Origin: JAHBNG01 sp039028975
GTDB taxonomy: Bacteria > Chloroflexota > Anaerolineae > Caldilineales > Caldilineaceae
Direction of reading: 5' to 3'
Length of the DNA stretch: 64,000 nt
NCBI GenBank assembly: GCA_039028975.1
Contig: JBCCHB010000005.1
Span: 124,001-188,000 of the forward strand
The position numbers and the translations under genes were made by a program. How positions within the stretch are numbered: the first letter of the stretch is position 1; each line of letters starts with the position of its first letter. Below the pieces are notes generated by a model. The model did no database searches. It saw only the letters and a list, made by a program, of their open reading frames with translations, and had not been told where the DNA came from. Shown in pieces: positions 18,125 to 26,153 of the stretch.

Positions 18125-21100
18125 GTGTACGAGGTGCAAAAAAGGACCGCCAATTCTGTGACTAGCCATTCAAATCCCCCAACTTTGATCATCCAGTTTG
18201 CCACCATTGCTGGTACCGTACCCACCGCTTCTCCACCAAGATACGCTGTCAGGTTGGATAGCCAGGCTGTAGGCCAAGCATCCAGCGAGATGACGCTGCC
18301 CCATAATCCGCTGACTTGGCGGGCCGTGCAGCTTGCTTTAGAACCCAATTTTGACGCCTCCACCGCGCCCGAAAATGTGCGCCAACACCTAACCCCGCTG
18401 GGTGATCTGACCCGCCTCAAGAAGACGGTGGGTGGGCTGCTGTGCCGCACGCTGCTAGCTGACCCACAGGTCCACTCCCTCTTTGGCCGGGCGTTGTCCC
18501 TGGCCGCGGCGGATCGCCAACCCCTGCCGGTGGAGCTGCGCTTTGGCCAGGACTGCGACCTGCTGGCCAGCCTGTCCTGGGAGCTGATCCGGTACGAGGA
18601 TCGCTTCTTGGTGGGCGATACCTCCATTGCCCTCTCCCGCTACCCCGAAGGGCTACTACCATCCACGCCCACGCTGGCCGAGCTGCCCCTGCGGGTTCTG
18701 CTGATCTTGAGCGAACCGCTGGACGAGTCACCCGTCTTCCCCCAATTGGCTCGTGCGGAGCTACTCCACGGGCTGCGGCGTTTGGATGAAGAAGGCGCGG
18801 TAATTGTGGACGAACTGAAACCGCCCACCTTTGACACGTTGGTGGAGGCGGTGCGCAACGGCGGCTACCAGATGCTCATCTTCTACGGCCACGGTGGGCA
18901 TGGGCAGGATGGTGGCATTCTGCTCTTTGAGGATGAGTTTGGGCGGGGAGACCCGGTGCCTGCCGCAGAGGTAGGGGCGGCTTTGCGCAATACAGATGTG
19001 CGCTTGGTGCTGCTGGGCGCCTGCAAATCGGCGAGCGTTAGCCCTATTGGCCCTCACCCCAGCCCTCTCCCTACACGCTCCGCTAGGGAGAGGGAGCAGA
19101 GTAGCCCTCTCCCCAGCCCTTTGCCGGATGACGGTTGGGATCAGACTTCCTCCCCCAACGTGGGGGAGGACCGAGGTGGGGGCTATATCTGGCAAGGAAC
19201 GGCGGCTGCGCTGGTGAAGGCGGGAGTGCCCTTGGTGTTGGGGATGCAGGTGAGTATGCGGGTGGATGCGGCCCAGGCTTTTCTGCGCCAGTTTGCCCTC
19301 TCGCTGGCCGCGGGCAAAGAGGTTACGGAAGCGGTGGCCGATGCACGGGTACCCATTCTGCGCAGCACCTATGGCGAAAGCTGGTTTATTCCCGCCCTTT
19401 ACGGACGCCCTAAAGATGGACAGCGGCTCTTTGATGTAACCAAGCCCTTGTCGCCAGCAAATGGCAAATTGCGTGCCACAATGAAAGCAGCCCGCAGCCA
19501 GATCGAACAACTTGAGCAGGCCATCGGCTCAGTAGGCGTGATAGGCCAAGGCAACGAGATAGCCGATCTGCGTGCGGCACGTCAACGGTTTGTGAATGCC
19601 CGTTTTGAACTGGCCCAAAACAGTGATGGTGGCTACCACCAAGTGATCAGCCCCCTCTATGGCGTGCCGACCCAAAAACTCTTTGTTGGTCGCTCAGATG
19701 AGATGATGGCAGTAGGACAAGCACTCAAGCAGAATAATCCTGTGGTGATTTGGGGTGTAGGTGGCTTGGGCAAATCAGCGCTGGCCACTGAAGTGGTTTA
19801 TCGACAAAACTGGCGCTTTCCAGGCGGTGTACTTTGGCTGGACTGCCAAAACGGACCGCCCTTTGAATCGCTGCTGGAGCGCATTGCGGCCTTTTGTGGC
19901 GTGGCCGACCTGAACCATGTGGCCCGTCAAAGTTTGGACGCGCAGGATTCGGCTGAGGAAAGTGCGGCCACGGTGGAGCAGAAGGTGGCCGTGGTGCGCA
20001 GCCTGCTGGCCCAGCTAGCCGATCGCTGCCTGCTCATCTGGGATAATGCGGAGGATGTGTGGGGCGAGAGCCGCACCCGCCGCCTGATTCAGGGCCAGCT
20101 CCCCTCTAACGTCCAATCACTGCTCACCACCCGGGTGGACCCGGACCAAACCCACTGGCCAACCATCGAGATCCGCGCCTTGGCTGACTCGCCAATGCAG
20201 AAGCTCTTCTTGGCCTTGGCCCACGCCAAAGGGGTTAAGGTTGGCACCCAGCAGGATCTGGATGTGGTGATGCCAATGTTGAGCTGGCTGCAAGGCCACC
20301 CCCTGGCCCTGGAACTGCTAATCCCCTTGGCCCACCGCCGCGGGCTGAGCCGAGTCTGGGCCGAATTGCAGCGGCAGCCCCTCAAAGGCGTCGACGCGGC
20401 CTTTGACATCTCCTACCAGGGGCTGACCCGAGACCAGCAGCGCCTCTTTGCCCGCCTTAGCGTCTTTATGATTGCCTTTGAGTATACCGCGGCCCACGCG
20501 CTGCTGCCGGATAGTGAAGCTGTGGATGGCGACTTGGACACGCTGGTGCAGCGGGCGCTGATCCACTTTGACGGCTCTCGCTATGGCTATCACGCGCTGG
20601 TGCGTCAGTTTGCTTATAACCGTTTGCAAGAGCTGGAAGAGGATCTGACTGCTATCCATGGGTTGGCAGCCCAATATCTGCAAGATGTGGGGAAAGAACG
20701 TGCGCGCAGACCAGATGAGGCGTTGGAAGAGGTGGACCAGTGGGAAAAGGCCCAGCAGTGGGAACGGATGGCCCGCCGCGCGGGCCATCTGGTCCATTCT
20801 CTTGGGCAACAGGGTTACTGGCCCGAAATTGAAGAGAGATTGGTCTCTGCTCAAGCCAGAGTCGAACAGTTGGCGGACTCTCAATCGCTCCAGGCAACGG
20901 TACTGGGTGAACGCGGCATCATTGCCTATAAGCAGGCCCGTTGGGGAGACGCCATCTCCTACTATGAGCAATCTCTCCAGATGAAGGAGCAAGTTGGCGA
21001 CATCCACGGCATGGCTCACACAATCAACAATCTGGGCTTAGCCTACCAGAGCAAAGGCGAGTGGGACAAAGCCATCTTCTACTATGAGCAATCTCTCCAG

Positions 21101-21997
21101 ACTATGGAGCAAGTTGACGACATCCACGGCATGGCTCACACAACCAACAATCTGGGCAACGCCTACCAGAGCAAAGGCGAGTGGGACAAAGCCATCTCCT
21201 ACTATGAGCAATCTCTCCAGACTATGGAGCAAGTTGGCGATATCCACCGCGTGGCTCAAACAACCTACAATCTGGGCAACACCTACCAGAGCAAAGGCGA
21301 GTGGGACAAAGCCATCTCCTACTATGAGCAATCTCTCCGGACTATGGAGCAAGTTGGCGACATCCACCGCGTGGCTCACACAACCAACAATCTGGGCAAC
21401 GCCTACCAGATCAAAGGCGAGTGGGACAAAGCCATCTCCTACTATGAGCAATCTCTCCAGATGAAGGAGCAAGTTGGCGACATCCACGGCATGGCCACCA
21501 CCTACGGGAATTTAGGGGTCCTTTACCACAGCCAGGGAGAGCCAGAAAGAGCCAATGAATATATGGCCCAGGCTTACCTGATTTTTGCACGACTTGGGGC
21601 CGCGGCTGAAGCACAACATACAGGTAGGATCCTTGTTCAGTTCTTGGGGTCACCCGAAGCGGCCCAAGCCTTTCTCCAACAGATGGCGGGCGATGGCGTA
21701 ACGTCGGAACTGCCTCCCCAGCAGAATCAAGGCGTTACGCTGGAACAGTTGCTGGAACTAGTGCTCCAAGCGCGGCAGGGGGATAGGGAGATGGGCAAAC
21801 AGCTTCTGCCATTCCTTCAGGAAATGTCCGCGGATGCTCAACATCCTGCAGAGGTTCAGACGCTGGCTGGTGTGTTGGTCAAGGTGCTGGCAGGCGAGAA
21901 TGGGCCAGATCTGGCCGGTCTGCCCGATGAGTTAGCGAAGAAGGTCAAGGAGATGTTGGGGCGGGGTGGGGTAACTACAACAGATTCGGGGATTTAA
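18125..21997 (+). CDS. CHAT protease - NB-ARC - TPR STAND protein
   Basis: 1290 residues. Residues about 190-430 are a CHAT (caspase-like) domain: LIFYGHGGHG with the catalytic His about residue 256, and VLLGACKSA with the catalytic Cys at 300. Residues about 520-780 are NB-ARC: VGRSDEM, Walker A GVGGLGKSAL and Walker B CLLIWDNAEDV. Residues about 930-1130 are TPRs in almost identical 40-residue units. An in-frame palindromic insert (residues about 306-352) follows the catalytic Cys. The design matches self-activating STAND proteases used in regulated cell death or antiphage defence, with TPR sensing, NB-ARC oligomerisation and CHAT proteolysis. No Cas or partner gene is adjacent. Start GTG 18125 is uncertain; later GTGs or the Met at residue 56 are possible. 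Confidence 0.9.
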   Translation: MYEVQKRTANSVTSHSNPPTLIIQFATIAGTVPTASPPRYAVRLDSQAVGQASSEMTLPHNPLTWRAVQLALEPNFDASTAPENVRQHLTPLGDLTRLKKTVGGLLCRTLLADPQVHSLFGRALSLAAADRQPLPVELRFGQDCDLLASLSWELIRYEDRFLVGDTSIALSRYPEGLLPSTPTLAELPLRVLLILSEPLDESPVFPQLARAELLHGLRRLDEEGAVIVDELKPPTFDTLVEAVRNGGYQMLIFYGHGGHGQDGGILLFEDEFGRGDPVPAAEVGAALRNTDVRLVLLGACKSASVSPIGPHPSPLPTRSAREREQSSPLPSPLPDDGWDQTSSPNVGEDRGGGYIWQGTAAALVKAGVPLVLGMQVSMRVDAAQAFLRQFALSLAAGKEVTEAVADARVPILRSTYGESWFIPALYGRPKDGQRLFDVTKPLSPANGKLRATMKAARSQIEQLEQAIGSVGVIGQGNEIADLRAARQRFVNARFELAQNSDGGYHQVISPLYGVPTQKLFVGRSDEMMAVGQALKQNNPVVIWGVGGLGKSALATEVVYRQNWRFPGGVLWLDCQNGPPFESLLERIAAFCGVADLNHVARQSLDAQDSAEESAATVEQKVAVVRSLLAQLADRCLLIWDNAEDVWGESRTRRLIQGQLPSNVQSLLTTRVDPDQTHWPTIEIRALADSPMQKLFLALAHAKGVKVGTQQDLDVVMPMLSWLQGHPLALELLIPLAHRRGLSRVWAELQRQPLKGVDAAFDISYQGLTRDQQRLFARLSVFMIAFEYTAAHALLPDSEAVDGDLDTLVQRALIHFDGSRYGYHALVRQFAYNRLQELEEDLTAIHGLAAQYLQDVGKERARRPDEALEEVDQWEKAQQWERMARRAGHLVHSLGQQGYWPEIEERLVSAQARVEQLADSQSLQATVLGERGIIAYKQARWGDAISYYEQSLQMKEQVGDIHGMAHTINNLGLAYQSKGEWDKAIFYYEQSLQTMEQVDDIHGMAHTTNNLGNAYQSKGEWDKAISYYEQSLQTMEQVGDIHRVAQTTYNLGNTYQSKGEWDKAISYYEQSLRTMEQVGDIHRVAHTTNNLGNAYQIKGEWDKAISYYEQSLQMKEQVGDIHGMATTYGNLGVLYHSQGEPERANEYMAQAYLIFARLGAAAEAQHTGRILVQFLGSPEAAQAFLQQMAGDGVTSELPPQQNQGVTLEQLLELVLQARQGDREMGKQLLPFLQEMSADAQHPAEVQTLAGVLVKVLAGENGPDLAGLPDELAKKVKEMLGRGGVTTTDSGI
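19048..19175. repeat. REP-type double palindrome inserted in frame in the CHAT domain
   Basis: Two GC-rich hairpins sit inside the coding frame. CCCTCTCCC (19063-19071) pairs with GGGAGAGGG (19086-19094), and TCCTCCCCC (19148-19156) pairs with GGGGGAGGA (19162-19170). The leading CCCTCACCCCAGCCCTCTCC is the widespread bacterial interspersed palindrome normally found between genes. It is translated as a Pro/Ser-rich, low-complexity segment (HPSPLPTRSAREREQSSPLP and following) that CHAT domains normally lack. Confidence 0.75.
20951..21497. repeat. 120-bp tandem repeat encoding TPR units
   Basis: Units starting at 20951, 21071, 21191, 21311 and 21431 (period exactly 120 bp, 40 codons) are nearly identical: GCCATCTCCTACTATGAGCA and so on. 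Each encodes a 34-40 residue TPR ending in NNLGxAYQSKGEWDKAI. The homogeneity implies recent duplication or gene conversion and allows copy-number variation. Confidence 0.9.
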
Positions 21998-22095
21998 CCG
22001 ATTTATTGTCTCGACAACAGGGGTGGTTACTCTGTTCGATCCTTTTTGTCAGCCAAACGGCTAATCAGCTCTGTCCCCGAATCTGCTGTAGTTTG
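21974..22095. repeat. 20-bp inverted repeat around the CHAT gene end
   Basis: AACTACAACAGATTCGGGGA (about 21973-21992, inside the last codons of the CHAT gene) is the inverse of TCCCCGAATCTGCTGTAGTT (about 22075-22094), with one mismatch. The loop is about 80 bp. It may act as a terminator-like fold or mark a duplication, since the - strand remnant ends with the same sequence. Confidence 0.55.
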
Positions 22096-22380
22096 GTGCT
22101 AATCTTATACGCTCTTGTAACAACTCTTCAAGCAAGCGTTCCTGTTCTGCTTTTTGTTGCTCTACTCTCTCGAGTTCTTCCTGCATAAGCGGTTCACGGA
22201 AATCAAACGCTCTTTCGTCTCTTCCTCTGGCGAATCCCACTCCTCGTACAAATCCACTAATCGCTCAAGGACGTATCGACGATTACAAACAGCGCCTACG
22301 TCAATCCATCCGACTCGCGTTTTTCGCTCCGATTGGTGCTGTTGCTCGCTCTGGGACACAGGTTGATACCCAGGCACCAT
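22061..22380 (-). pseudogene. frameshifted ORF with coiled-coil C-terminus
   Basis: From ATG 22380 the frame reads MVPGYQPVSQSEQQHQSERK, then VCNRRYVLERLVDLYEEWDS, and stops at 22162. In another frame, beginning near 22190, the sequence continues EPLMQEELERVEQQKAEQER and LLEELLQERIRLAPN to a stop at 22061. The joined product would end in a Glu/Gln-rich coiled coil like the tails of Uma2- or Rpn-type nuclease-fold proteins, but the family is not certain. Only the C-terminal part seems present. Confidence 0.4.
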
Positions 22381-22468
22381 TATCGAATTATGCCAGAAGT
22401 GAGTATAATTCGATAACGGCACAAAATCAGGCGAAGGTACTTGCAAAAAAAAATAGAAGGAGAAGACG

Positions 22469-22885
22469 ATGAACTCTGTTATGAAAGTAGTGGCCAGAAT
22501 ACACACTACTCTATATCAGATGAGTGGCGGCCGCATAGGTGCAACCATGGGTGGGCAGGATATTTTGATGCTTCGTCATTTGGGTGCCAAGTCGGGCAAA
22601 GTGTATACGTCACCGCTGGGCTATATAAAAGATGGTGATGCTTACGTGGTGATTGCTGCCGCCATGGGGCAACCCAACCACCCTGGCTGGTACCATAACT
22701 TGAAAAAGACCCCCAACACAACCATTACCATTGGCGGTGAGAAGATCCAGGTGATTGCTGAAATCGCCCCGCCAGCCAAGCGAGACGAATTGTGGGCAAA
22801 GCTCTCTGCGGACATTCCGCACTTCGATACATTTCAGGCCAAGACGTCGCGCGTGATTCCGGCCATCTTATTGCATCCGCAGTAG
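22469..22885 (+). CDS. F420/FMN-dependent DDN-like nitroreductase family oxidoreductase
   Basis: 138 residues, normal for the DDN (deazaflavin-dependent nitroreductase) family. It shows LMLRHLGAKSGKVYTSPLGY, the GxKSGxxRxxPL/V core strand, then VVIAAAMGQPNHPGWYHNLK with the conserved GG/GxxxHPxWYxNL motif and the TITIGG strand. These split-barrel proteins reduce substrates with F420 or FMN. F420 use is expected in this phylum but not shown here. The gene is preceded by a purine-rich GAAGGAGAAG site, which supports ATG 22469. Monocistronic. Confidence 0.9.
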   Translation: MNSVMKVVARIHTTLYQMSGGRIGATMGGQDILMLRHLGAKSGKVYTSPLGYIKDGDAYVVIAAAMGQPNHPGWYHNLKKTPNTTITIGGEKIQVIAEIAPPAKRDELWAKLSADIPHFDTFQAKTSRVIPAILLHPQ

Positions 22886-22928
22886 GCAAGAAGGGGATTT
22901 ATAGGCCCTTCTTTTAGAGCGGTAACGC

Positions 22929-23753
22929 CTATTGTGTGTACATATAAGGCTCAATAATGGCCTCTTCTATGTGGTATCCTGCGGCAGCCAGTTGGGTTGT
23001 GGTTCCTTCCGTCGTGAGTTTACCCATCACCCAAATGGGGTTGTTTGAGTCCTCTGGGCTTATCCCTTCTCCCTCTGCAGTGCTCACCAGAACGGTCTGA
23101 TTGGCGGGTGGCGGAGGTACGTGAATGCAGGCACCAAAGTAGGGAACCAGCAAAAACTCGGTGATGCGGTCGTCTGTATACTCCAATGGAGCAATGAAAC
23201 CTGGCAGTCTGATGAGCGTTTCGTTGATTTTTTCATTCACCGGCGCGCTGTTAAACTCTACCTGCATCTTCTTGTACAATTCTGTTGCTTCGGGCGAACC
23301 ATCTGCCGTCCGTGCAAGTTCGTCTTCATATTTGGCCATAATCGCGTCTGCTGTAAAGTTCGCAGGAATCAGCCCATCCCACAAGATTTGTCGATATACC
23401 AGGTTATCGAGTGTAAATGGAATGCCGATTTCTGACGCCGGTTCTGTCGGTTCAGCAAGCGGAGAAACGGGGGCAGGATAAGCCAGAGGAGAAACCAACT
23501 GTGCCTCCCCGCTACGCTCATCATTGTTGGATGAGGCCTGCTGTCCGGTATTTCCTCCCGTTGCCTCTTCCCATTCACTAAGTGACGCCCCATAGGCAAC
23601 TTGTGGCTCTCCAGAAGGCAGGGGCGTTACCTTCGCAATTTGTCTATCTTGCCTTGCTGAGCGACCACAAGATACAACGAAAAAAATTATCAAGATTGAG
23701 AGTATGTATATGCCATACCCTTTTCTTTGTCGATGGAAATCCATGATTCTCAC
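22929..23753 (-). CDS. DUF3299 lipoprotein of a Zrg-like zinc cluster
   Basis: 274 residues. The N-terminus IYILSILIIFFVVSCGRSAR has a lipobox (VVSC), so it is a membrane-anchored lipoprotein. A low-complexity linker of about 80 residues follows, then the DUF3299 domain: INETLIRLPGFIAPLEYTDD, TEFLLVPYFGACIHVPPPPA and IWVMGKLTTEG. In Vibrio the zrg zinc-uptake operon links DUF2796, an ABC ATPase, an FtsX-like permease and DUF3299; the same four families are in line here on the - strand. Its exact role is unknown; the conserved GxCIHVPPPP loop may bind metal. Confidence 0.82.
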   Translation of the reverse strand: MRIMDFHRQRKGYGIYILSILIIFFVVSCGRSARQDRQIAKVTPLPSGEPQVAYGASLSEWEEATGGNTGQQASSNNDERSGEAQLVSPLAYPAPVSPLAEPTEPASEIGIPFTLDNLVYRQILWDGLIPANFTADAIMAKYEDELARTADGSPEATELYKKMQVEFNSAPVNEKINETLIRLPGFIAPLEYTDDRITEFLLVPYFGACIHVPPPPANQTVLVSTAEGEGISPEDSNNPIWVMGKLTTEGTTTQLAAAGYHIEEAIIEPYMYTQ

Positions 23754-23870
23754 CTTAGACTCATCGCAATGTCAAGGAAATACTCTTTGATTTCGTCGCA
23801 AATAGCTCGGTCACGGCCGCAAAGCGGCACTGTAACCAAATAGAGTGACATTGCGATCTCCTGAACCTAT

Positions 23871-25127
23871 TCACACCTTTATCGCTAGTCCATCTTGCAA
23901 CGACCGCCAGTAGGCAATTAAGCCCGGGACCAAACTCACCACAATGCTAAGTACAAGCACAATTACAAAGAGCAGCCACTGCTGCGCATCTGGCAACGTA
24001 ATCGCGATGTTGACGCCATAAGAATCCACAAGTAGAGGCTGGGTCGCCGCTAACAGCGTATATAGCACTACCATACCAAGCAAATAGCCGATGAAGACGA
24101 TAAATACTGTTTCTAGCACAAATAAGAGCAAAATGTGGTAAGGATGAGCACCAACCGCTCGCAAAACAGCCATTTCGCGGCGACGTTCATTTAATGTCGA
24201 TAAGAGCATAGTCAGCATACCCAACAGACCTGCAATCAGCACAAAGCCAGAAATCACCAAAAGCACTTGTTCAAAGACCGAAATCGTTTGCCAGAATTCT
24301 GCAAGCGTTGCGCCAGGGATAATTGCCATCAGAGGTTCCTCTCTATACTCGCTGATTTCGCGCTGTAATCGGAACGTGTTGATGCGATTGGTCAAGCCGA
24401 GAAGAAAGGCCGTGACTGCTTTTGGGCTCAAATCCATCTTACGCGCTTGCTCGGCCGATAGTTGTAGGGCTGACCGTGCGCCGCCCTGCCAATCGACGTG
24501 AATGGCCTCTATTCCTTCCAGCGGGACATGAACTGTACGATCAACTGGCGTACCTGTCTTCTGTAAAATGCCCGTAACAACAAACGGTTTATCATCATGT
24601 TGCGAAAATTCCGTTGAGACAAGGCCGTGGGCGATGATGATCTCATCACCGAGCTGATAGTCAAGTGTTCGGGCAACATCAGCCCCAATCACGGTGTCGT
24701 AAACATCGGCAAAGGGTTGACCCTGGGCAAAGTCCAAATGTTGGCTTTGCCCATACTGATAATATTCGAAGTAATCCGTATTGGTTCCCATGACGCGGAA
24801 ACCGCGGTGAGAATCTCCTAGCGATATAGGAATAGACCAGGCAACTTCCTCAAAAGCGATGATATCTTCATAGGATTCCCAGGTGACATTATTGGTGGCG
24901 TTTCCTATGCGAAACACACTATAAAGCAGTAAATTTGTTGGCCCGCTGCGCGCGCCAACAATTAGATCCGTCTGCGAAATGGTGTTGATAAAACTACTCT
25001 TGGCTTCTTTGCGAATTTTGTCCACGCCCAACAGCAAAGTGACGCTAATAGCGATGGACAAGATAGTCAAGAGTAGACTGGTTCGTCGATGCCATGCACT
25101 CTTCAAGACAATGCGGAATAGTATCAT
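23871..25127 (-). CDS. ABC transporter permease, FtsX/MacB type
   Basis: 418 residues with a first membrane helix (SLLLTILSIAISVTLLLGVD), a periplasmic domain of about 220 residues, and three C-terminal helices including SGFVLIAGLLGMLTMLLSTLNERRREMAVLRAVG, the FtsX signature. The start overlaps the stop of the ATPase gene by 4 bp, so translation is coupled. Type VII ABC systems of this form move lipoproteins or drive periplasmic partners rather than import solutes directly, consistent with a role in loading or releasing zinc-binding partners. Confidence 0.88.
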   Translation of the reverse strand: MILFRIVLKSAWHRRTSLLLTILSIAISVTLLLGVDKIRKEAKSSFINTISQTDLIVGARSGPTNLLLYSVFRIGNATNNVTWESYEDIIAFEEVAWSIPISLGDSHRGFRVMGTNTDYFEYYQYGQSQHLDFAQGQPFADVYDTVIGADVARTLDYQLGDEIIIAHGLVSTEFSQHDDKPFVVTGILQKTGTPVDRTVHVPLEGIEAIHVDWQGGARSALQLSAEQARKMDLSPKAVTAFLLGLTNRINTFRLQREISEYREEPLMAIIPGATLAEFWQTISVFEQVLLVISGFVLIAGLLGMLTMLLSTLNERRREMAVLRAVGAHPYHILLLFVLETVFIVFIGYLLGMVVLYTLLAATQPLLVDSYGVNIAITLPDAQQWLLFVIVLVLSIVVSLVPGLIAYWRSLQDGLAIKV

Positions 25128-25819
25128 GACAGACCATGCCTCGCTTGGTTGATTTGATTCAAGTCGACTACATCTGGAAACTGCTTAGCAATATGTTGAT
25201 CATGGCTAACAAAGATCAGCGTACTCTCCTGTTCTTCAGTTTCCTGAAAGAGAAGTTCCAAAAAACGATCGCGATTAGCCGTGTCTAAGGCAGAGGTTGG
25301 TTCGTCAGCAATGACGATCTCCGGGCTGCCGATAAGCGCACGAGCTACGGCCGTCCGTTGCTGCTGGCCCACACTTAGTTTGGAGACGGACTGTTCGAGC
25401 AGCGATTCGGGGATACTTAGGTGACTCAAGAGGCGGCGAGCCGTTGCTTGCATATCGCCTGCATTGGCTCTTTTGCGCTTCGAGAAGCCGCAGGGAAGCT
25501 GGACATTTTCAAGAAGTGAAAGATAGGGTAGTAAGTTAAACTGCTGAAAGATAATGCCTAAATGGTCCGCACGGAACTGATCTCGCCGAGTATTACTCAA
25601 GCCTTCCAATGGGGTACCCAAAACATTGACTGAGCCAGCAGTGGGTAGGTTGATGCCTGTGAGCAGGTTTAGCAACGTGGTTTTGCCGCTGCCGCTTGGA
25701 CCTTGAATAAAGAGGTGCTCGCCTTTATTTACAACCAGTTCAGGAATATGTAAGAGGTCCGCTTTCTGGCCAGGCCAACGAAAACGAACCTCCTGCAAAA
25801 AGATGATAGGTTCAGACAT
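25124..25819 (-). CDS. ABC transporter ATP-binding protein (LolD/MacB type)
   Basis: 231 residues. Walker A GPSGSGKTTLL, Q-loop IIFQQFNLLPYLSLLENV, signature LSVGQQQRTAVARAL, Walker B IVIADEPTSALD and switch His in LIFVSHDQ are all present. The FQQFNLLPYLSLLENV form is typical of MacB/LolD ATPases that pair with FtsX-like permeases. Coupled to the permease by a 4-bp overlap; the zinc-binding lipoprotein gene lies 334 bp upstream. Confidence 0.92.
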   Translation of the reverse strand: MSEPIIFLQEVRFRWPGQKADLLHIPELVVNKGEHLFIQGPSGSGKTTLLNLLTGINLPTAGSVNVLGTPLEGLSNTRRDQFRADHLGIIFQQFNLLPYLSLLENVQLPCGFSKRKRANAGDMQATARRLLSHLSIPESLLEQSVSKLSVGQQQRTAVARALIGSPEIVIADEPTSALDTANRDRFLELLFQETEEQESTLIFVSHDQHIAKQFPDVVDLNQINQARHGLS

Positions 25820-26153
25820 TATTTTTAATCTGTAAATTCAGGAGAACACATGTAATCCACGAAGAATTTCAGTAAACTGCAATAGAAACTGATGGCTTTG
25901 GTCATCGTTTCGTTTGCTCAAGTCTTGTTTAGCAGAAAAACCTGCAGACCACCGGAACCTGACAGGTTTGTTTGGGCAAATTCGCGACTATGGTCGAAAC
26001 GACATTAACCCATTCGACTTTGGACTAATGTTTGAGGAGCAGGTGCAAAGCGCCACCAAGCGACCGCGGACTACTGATTCTACACTTTGCACCGTTTGAA
26101 AGCTGTAGTGTAGCTAACGCTCTCTATCCTCGTGGAACATCAAACTCATCCGT
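25820..26153. other. 334-bp gap inside the zinc cluster
   Basis: No gene seen. It contains a short palindrome, AACCTGACAGGTT, near 25949, and on the - strand this gap separates the His-rich lipoprotein from its ABC genes. Confidence 0.3.

Noticed and set aside
20652..21487. Repetitive ORFs in other frames over the TPR region (for example SNLSRLWSKL-type repeats)
   Set aside because: They only mirror the 120-bp tandem repeat of the CHAT-NB-ARC-TPR gene in other frames.
20951..21497. Possible CRISPR array
   Set aside because: The repeats are contiguous 120-bp coding units without spacers; the same applies to the 18-bp repeat at 48890 and the 14-bp repeat at 32553.
18125..21997. Type III-E CRISPR (Craspase) TPR-CHAT partner
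   Set aside because: No cas gene or array in the window, and the NB-ARC domain is not part of the Craspase partner.
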